Assembly: GCF_000192435.1 (NCBI RefSeq)
Contig: NZ_AEUD01000019.1
Coordinates: forward strand, 1-64,000
Direction: 5' to 3'
DNA: 64,000 nucleotides
Source of the DNA: Gordonia neofelifaecis NRRL B-59395
GTDB taxonomy: Bacteria; Actinomycetota; Actinomycetes; Mycobacteriales; Mycobacteriaceae
Made by a program: the position numbers and the translations under genes. Of this stretch, positions 60,936 through 64,000 are shown in pieces. Below the pieces are notes generated by a model that saw nothing but the letters and a program-made list of their open reading frames with translations, was not told the origin of the DNA and ran no database searches. Each line of letters starts with the position of its first letter. Position 1 is the stretch's first letter.

Positions 60936-62495
60936 GTGTCCGACATCCCGAACTACGACGTGGCGATCATCGGCTATGGCCCGACAGGTGTCACTGCGGC
61001 GAACCTTCTCGGTCAGCGAGGCTTGAACGTCGTCGTCCTCGAGCGTGACGCGGACGTCTACGGACGCGCCCGCGCGATCTCCACCGATGAGGAAGTGATG
61101 CGCATCTGGCAGCAGGTCGGTCTCGCCGACCGGCTGCAGGAGGACATGCTTCCGGGTGGCACGGTGGCCTTCGTCGATTCGAACGGCAGACCGTTCGTTC
61201 AGGCCCAGCCCACCTCGCGCGGGGCGGGACACCCTCCGCAGCAATTCATCTACCAGCCGGCGGTTGATCAGACGCTCCGCGACGGCGTGGATCGTTTCCC
61301 CAACGTCACTGTCCTGACTCGTCACGAATGCCTCAAGGTGAACAATGCCGGGGCCGACGTCGAGGTCCTGGCCGCCGATCTCACCAAAGACGAGTTCGTC
61401 CGACTCCGCGCATCGTTTGTGATCGCCGCAGACGGGGGATCGTCGGCGATCCGAGGACAACTCGGGATCGGCTACGAGGGCAGGACCTACAGCGAACGCT
61501 GGGTGGTCATCGACACCAAGGTTCTCCGGGACTGGGAGGGGAGCTCGCGGCTGCGTTTCCACTGCAACCCGAAACGCCCCACAGTGGACTGCCCTACGCC
61601 GCTGGGCCACCATCGGTGGGAGTTCCCCGTGCGAGACGGAGAAGACGAGAATCTGCTGGTCACCGACGACGCGATCTGGGCGATCCTCCGCAGCCAGGGC
61701 ATCTCGGAACAGAACGTGGAGATTCTGCGCGCCGTGGTCTACAGCCACCACGTGCGTGTTGCCGAACGGTGGCGAGTGGGTCGTGTGTTCCTCGCAGGCG
61801 ACGCCGCGCACGCGATGCCGCCCTGGATCGGCCAGGGTATGGCCTCCGGTGTCCGCGATGCGGCCAACCTGTGTTGGAAGCTGGCAGGTGTCCTCGACGG
61901 CAGTCTGTCCGAGTCGGTCCTGGACAGCTATCAGATCGAGCGCGAACCACACGTGCGCGAGACCACCGACCACGCGGTGTTCGCGGGGAAGACGATCACG
62001 GAACGAAGGCCGGTGGTCGCGGCACTGCGCAATCATGTCCTCGGAACGTTGGCGAAGGCGCCGGTGTTCGCCCGCTGGCTTGTAGAGAACAAATGGATCC
62101 CCGACGCGCACTACAGCGACGGATTTCTCGGTGACCGGAGCAATCGGGCTCGCGGGTGGCAGATCCCGCAGCCCTGGGTGCTGGACGAGAACGGCGCCCG
62201 CGTGCGGTTGGACGACGTCCTGGGTGGACGCTGGCTGGTCGTCGGACTCGACGACCGCGACGCGCCACAGTGGCGATCGGCTGGGGGCGATCGACCGCAC
62301 ATCCTGCCGCCCGGCGCAGCGTGTCGGCCCGACGCCGTCGTCGACGTCGACGGCGTGTTGACCGAATGGATGGACAAACGTGCGACCGCGGTCGTTGTGC
62401 TGCGTCCGGACGGGTTCGTGTACACCGCGTCCGATTCCAGCCAGTCCCTTCCGAACCCGCCCGCCTTCCTGCGCGTCGCCACCCCGACGCGCTGA
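60936..62495 (+). CDS. FAD-dependent aromatic hydroxylase (MhpA-like)
   Basis: A 519-residue flavoprotein monooxygenase. GTG 60936 has gaggag 5 bases upstream. Dinucleotide motif GYGPTG at residues 13-18, the DG motif AADGGSS (about 166-172) and the GD motif FLAGDAAHAMPPWIGQG (about 283-300). A thioredoxin-like C-terminal domain ends the protein. This is the family of 3-(3-hydroxyphenyl)propionate hydroxylase and resorcinol or phenol hydroxylases. With the C-C hydrolase and extradiol dioxygenase it forms a meta-cleavage pathway; exact substrate not known. Confidence 0.82.
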   Translation: MSDIPNYDVAIIGYGPTGVTAANLLGQRGLNVVVLERDADVYGRARAISTDEEVMRIWQQVGLADRLQEDMLPGGTVAFVDSNGRPFVQAQPTSRGAGHPPQQFIYQPAVDQTLRDGVDRFPNVTVLTRHECLKVNNAGADVEVLAADLTKDEFVRLRASFVIAADGGSSAIRGQLGIGYEGRTYSERWVVIDTKVLRDWEGSSRLRFHCNPKRPTVDCPTPLGHHRWEFPVRDGEDENLLVTDDAIWAILRSQGISEQNVEILRAVVYSHHVRVAERWRVGRVFLAGDAAHAMPPWIGQGMASGVRDAANLCWKLAGVLDGSLSESVLDSYQIEREPHVRETTDHAVFAGKTITERRPVVAALRNHVLGTLAKAPVFARWLVENKWIPDAHYSDGFLGDRSNRARGWQIPQPWVLDENGARVRLDDVLGGRWLVVGLDDRDAPQWRSAGGDRPHILPPGAACRPDAVVDVDGVLTEWMDKRATAVVVLRPDGFVYTASDSSQSLPNPPAFLRVATPTR

Positions 62496-62522
62496 CGAGT
62501 ACCCCATTCAAGGAGCGACATC

Positions 62523-63389
62523 ATGACCCCCACCGATCAGACTTCGCACACCGTCACGGTCAACGGCGACACCGAGATCTTCTACGCCGAGGTCGGCTCG
62601 GGTGACCCGGTGGTGCTGCTGCACGGCGGAGGCCCCGGCGCGTCCGGACTCTCCAACTATTCGCGCAACATCGATGCCCTTGCCGAACACTTCCGCGTCA
62701 TCGTCCCGGACATGCCCGGCTACGGCGGGAGTAGCAAGAACCTCGCGCAGGGCGACCCGTTCGGCGCGCTCGCCGACGCGATCCGCGCGCTGCTCGATCA
62801 CCTCGACATCGAGTCGGCTCATCTCGTCGGCAACTCGTACGGCGGTGCGTGTGCACTGCGTCTTGCGCTCGACACGCCGCACCGCGTCGGCAAGTTGGTT
62901 CTGATGGGCCCCGGTGGCGTCGGGACCACACGTGCAGTCCCGACGAAGGGTCTCAACACACTGCTCAACTACTACGGAGGCTCCGGCCCGAGCCGCGACA
63001 AGCTCGAGGACTTCATCCGCAACTACCTCGTCTACGACGCCGAAGCTCTTCCCAGTTCCGCGATCGACGAGCGGTATCAGGCATCGATCGACCCTGAGGT
63101 GATCGCCAACCCGCCGTTGCGCCGACCGTCCGGGCTCGGTGCGCTGAAGACGGCGTGGAGCATGGACTTCACCCGCGACGATCGGCTCAACTCACTGCAG
63201 ACCCGCACTCTGATCCTGTGGGGTGAGAACGACAAGGTGAATCGACCCGCTGGTGGCCAGATGCTGATCGACCGAATGCCGAATGCCGACCTGTTCATGG
63301 CCGCGCGAACCGGGCACTGGGTGCAGTGGGAGCGTTCCGAGCTCTTCAACCGGTTGGTCACCGATTTCCTCGACGGCACCTACGAGTAG
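62523..63389 (+). CDS. Meta-cleavage product C-C hydrolase (MhpC/BphD-like)
   Basis: A 288-residue alpha/beta hydrolase. Nucleophile Ser105 in LVGNSYGG, Asp237 in GENDKVNRP and His265 in RTGHWVQWE form the triad, and GGGPGASGLSNY near the N-terminus is the oxyanion strand region. HsaD, BphD and MhpC share this form and cleave the C-C bond of the ring-cleavage product. It lies 27 bases after the hydroxylase. Specificity unknown. Confidence 0.85.
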   Translation: MTPTDQTSHTVTVNGDTEIFYAEVGSGDPVVLLHGGGPGASGLSNYSRNIDALAEHFRVIVPDMPGYGGSSKNLAQGDPFGALADAIRALLDHLDIESAHLVGNSYGGACALRLALDTPHRVGKLVLMGPGGVGTTRAVPTKGLNTLLNYYGGSGPSRDKLEDFIRNYLVYDAEALPSSAIDERYQASIDPEVIANPPLRRPSGLGALKTAWSMDFTRDDRLNSLQTRTLILWGENDKVNRPAGGQMLIDRMPNADLFMAARTGHWVQWERSELFNRLVTDFLDGTYE

Positions 63390-63398
63390 CGGGCCACG

Positions 63399-64000
63399 AT
63401 GAAATCTGCAATGCCAAGCGCGCCATCGGTGTTCGGAAATGTGCACCTGGGGTACATCGTCATCGAGAGCCAGAAGTTCGCCGAATGGCGTCGCTTCGGG
63501 AAAGACGCGATCGGAATGCACCTCGACGAGGTGTCGCCGGACGTCATCAGGTTCCGACTCGACGATCACCAGGCCAGGTTCATCATCGTGCGCGGTCCCG
63601 CCGAGGACGTCGTCGCACTGGGCTGGGAACTCGACGACCACGAGTCGTTCGACGAGATCGTGGGCCGAGTGGTCAATCGTGGGGTGCCCACCGTCGACGG
63701 CACCGACGACGATGCGGCTGTTCGCGGCGTGGAGCGGCTGATCCGATTCCCTGGACCCAACGGTTTGGCGCAGGAGATCTTCACCCGTGCGATGCGCACC
63801 GACCAGCCCCTGGCGATGACCACCCGCGGCGGCTTCGTCACCGGTGCTTCCGGAATGGGACATGTGGCGATCACGTCCACCAAGCCCCATCAGATGCGCG
63901 GCTACTACAACACGGTGTTCGACGCGCGTCTCACCGACTACATCGACGAGACGATCAACGGCGCCAGGCTCAAGATCCGATTCCTGCGCGTCAACGAGCG
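63399..64000 (+). CDS. Extradiol (type I, BphC-like) dioxygenase, partial
   Basis: First about 200 residues of a ring-cleavage dioxygenase, cut by the window end. ATG 63399 starts MKSAMPSAPS; the first domain is VHLGYIVIESQKFAEWRRFGKDAIGMHLDEV, and the second starts at GMGHVAITST with the iron-ligand His155. The tail DETINGARLKIRFLRVNE is family-like. It would open a catechol made from the hydroxylase product and pass it to the hydrolase. Nine bases follow the hydrolase stop. Confidence 0.85.
   Translation, partial: MKSAMPSAPSVFGNVHLGYIVIESQKFAEWRRFGKDAIGMHLDEVSPDVIRFRLDDHQARFIIVRGPAEDVVALGWELDDHESFDEIVGRVVNRGVPTVDGTDDDAAVRGVERLIRFPGPNGLAQEIFTRAMRTDQPLAMTTRGGFVTGASGMGHVAITSTKPHQMRGYYNTVFDARLTDYIDETINGARLKIRFLRVNE

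Noticed and set aside
1-64000. CRISPR array, tRNA, rRNA, prophage or intact insertion sequence
   Set aside because: No spaced direct repeats of CRISPR form, no cloverleaf-like sequence, no integrase, transposase or phage structural gene could be seen by eye. A dedicated tRNA or repeat search was not possible.

Overview
The window is GC-rich actinobacterial DNA with dense genes, short gaps, frequent GTG starts and frequent 1-4 bp gene overlaps. An MspA-type porin, an EspR-like nucleoid regulator, an Mce-family protein, an AccD4-like carboxylase subunit and two GAP/Sap transporters are all lineage markers of mycolic-acid-bearing Mycobacteriales. The F420-type LLM enzymes and a dispersed ggttgagcgg repeat also fit, and Gordonia or a close relative is my best guess. 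I see no rRNA, tRNA, CRISPR array, prophage or intact insertion sequence.

Layout. 0.4-4.6 kb: envelope and secreted proteins (porin, membrane-anchored HNH-like protein, lipoprotein, two small cytosolic proteins). 4.6-7 kb: iron-box-controlled pair of a FecB-like lipoprotein and a SagB-type oxidoreductase. 7-12.8 kb: F420 oxidoreductase, MpaB-type oxygenase with a TetR regulator, AI-2E and DUF4203-type membrane proteins, DUF6325 and SHOCT proteins. 12.8-23.3 kb: MalT-like LuxR regulator, SulP transporter, tandem GAP proteins, HerA-like ATPase, DUF389 protein and a UDP-sulfoquinovose synthase. 23.3-27.8 kb: SnoaL-like and SDR proteins and an amino-acid dehydrogenase divergent from a LysR regulator.

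27.8-37.4 kb is a catabolic island. It holds a D-2-hydroxyacid dehydrogenase divergent from an operon of class-III aminotransferase, FAD/Fe-S oxidase and aldehyde dehydrogenase, then SoxR, then an amidase-GntR operon. The same 14-bp palindrome (GATTGTCGACAATC) lies in the divergent promoter and in the amidase promoter 8.5 kb away, so the island probably forms one GntR regulon. The genes suggest amide hydrolysis, transamination to a semialdehyde and oxidation to an acid.

37.4-51.9 kb: a second LLM enzyme, TrkH/TrkA potassium uptake, a 36-codon peptide gene, a GNAT protein, and a module of EspR-like regulator, secreted Asp/His-rich protein, ImmA/IrrE protease and polytopic membrane protein. Then come an MscS channel, an MTB12-like protein behind an iron-box-like palindrome, a NarL-type two-component system, and a GntR(UTRA)-TauE-DUF1634 operon. 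52-56.7 kb: AccD4-like subunit divergent from a 552-residue TetR-like protein, and an orphan Mce protein. 56.9-59 kb is decaying DNA: a truncated NCS2 permease, VapC-type toxin remnants and one intact antitoxin gene. 59-64 kb: an aromatic meta-cleavage cluster (amidohydrolase, TetR, flavin hydroxylase, C-C hydrolase, extradiol dioxygenase) that runs off the right edge. Its promoter carries two matching TTACTGTAG operators.
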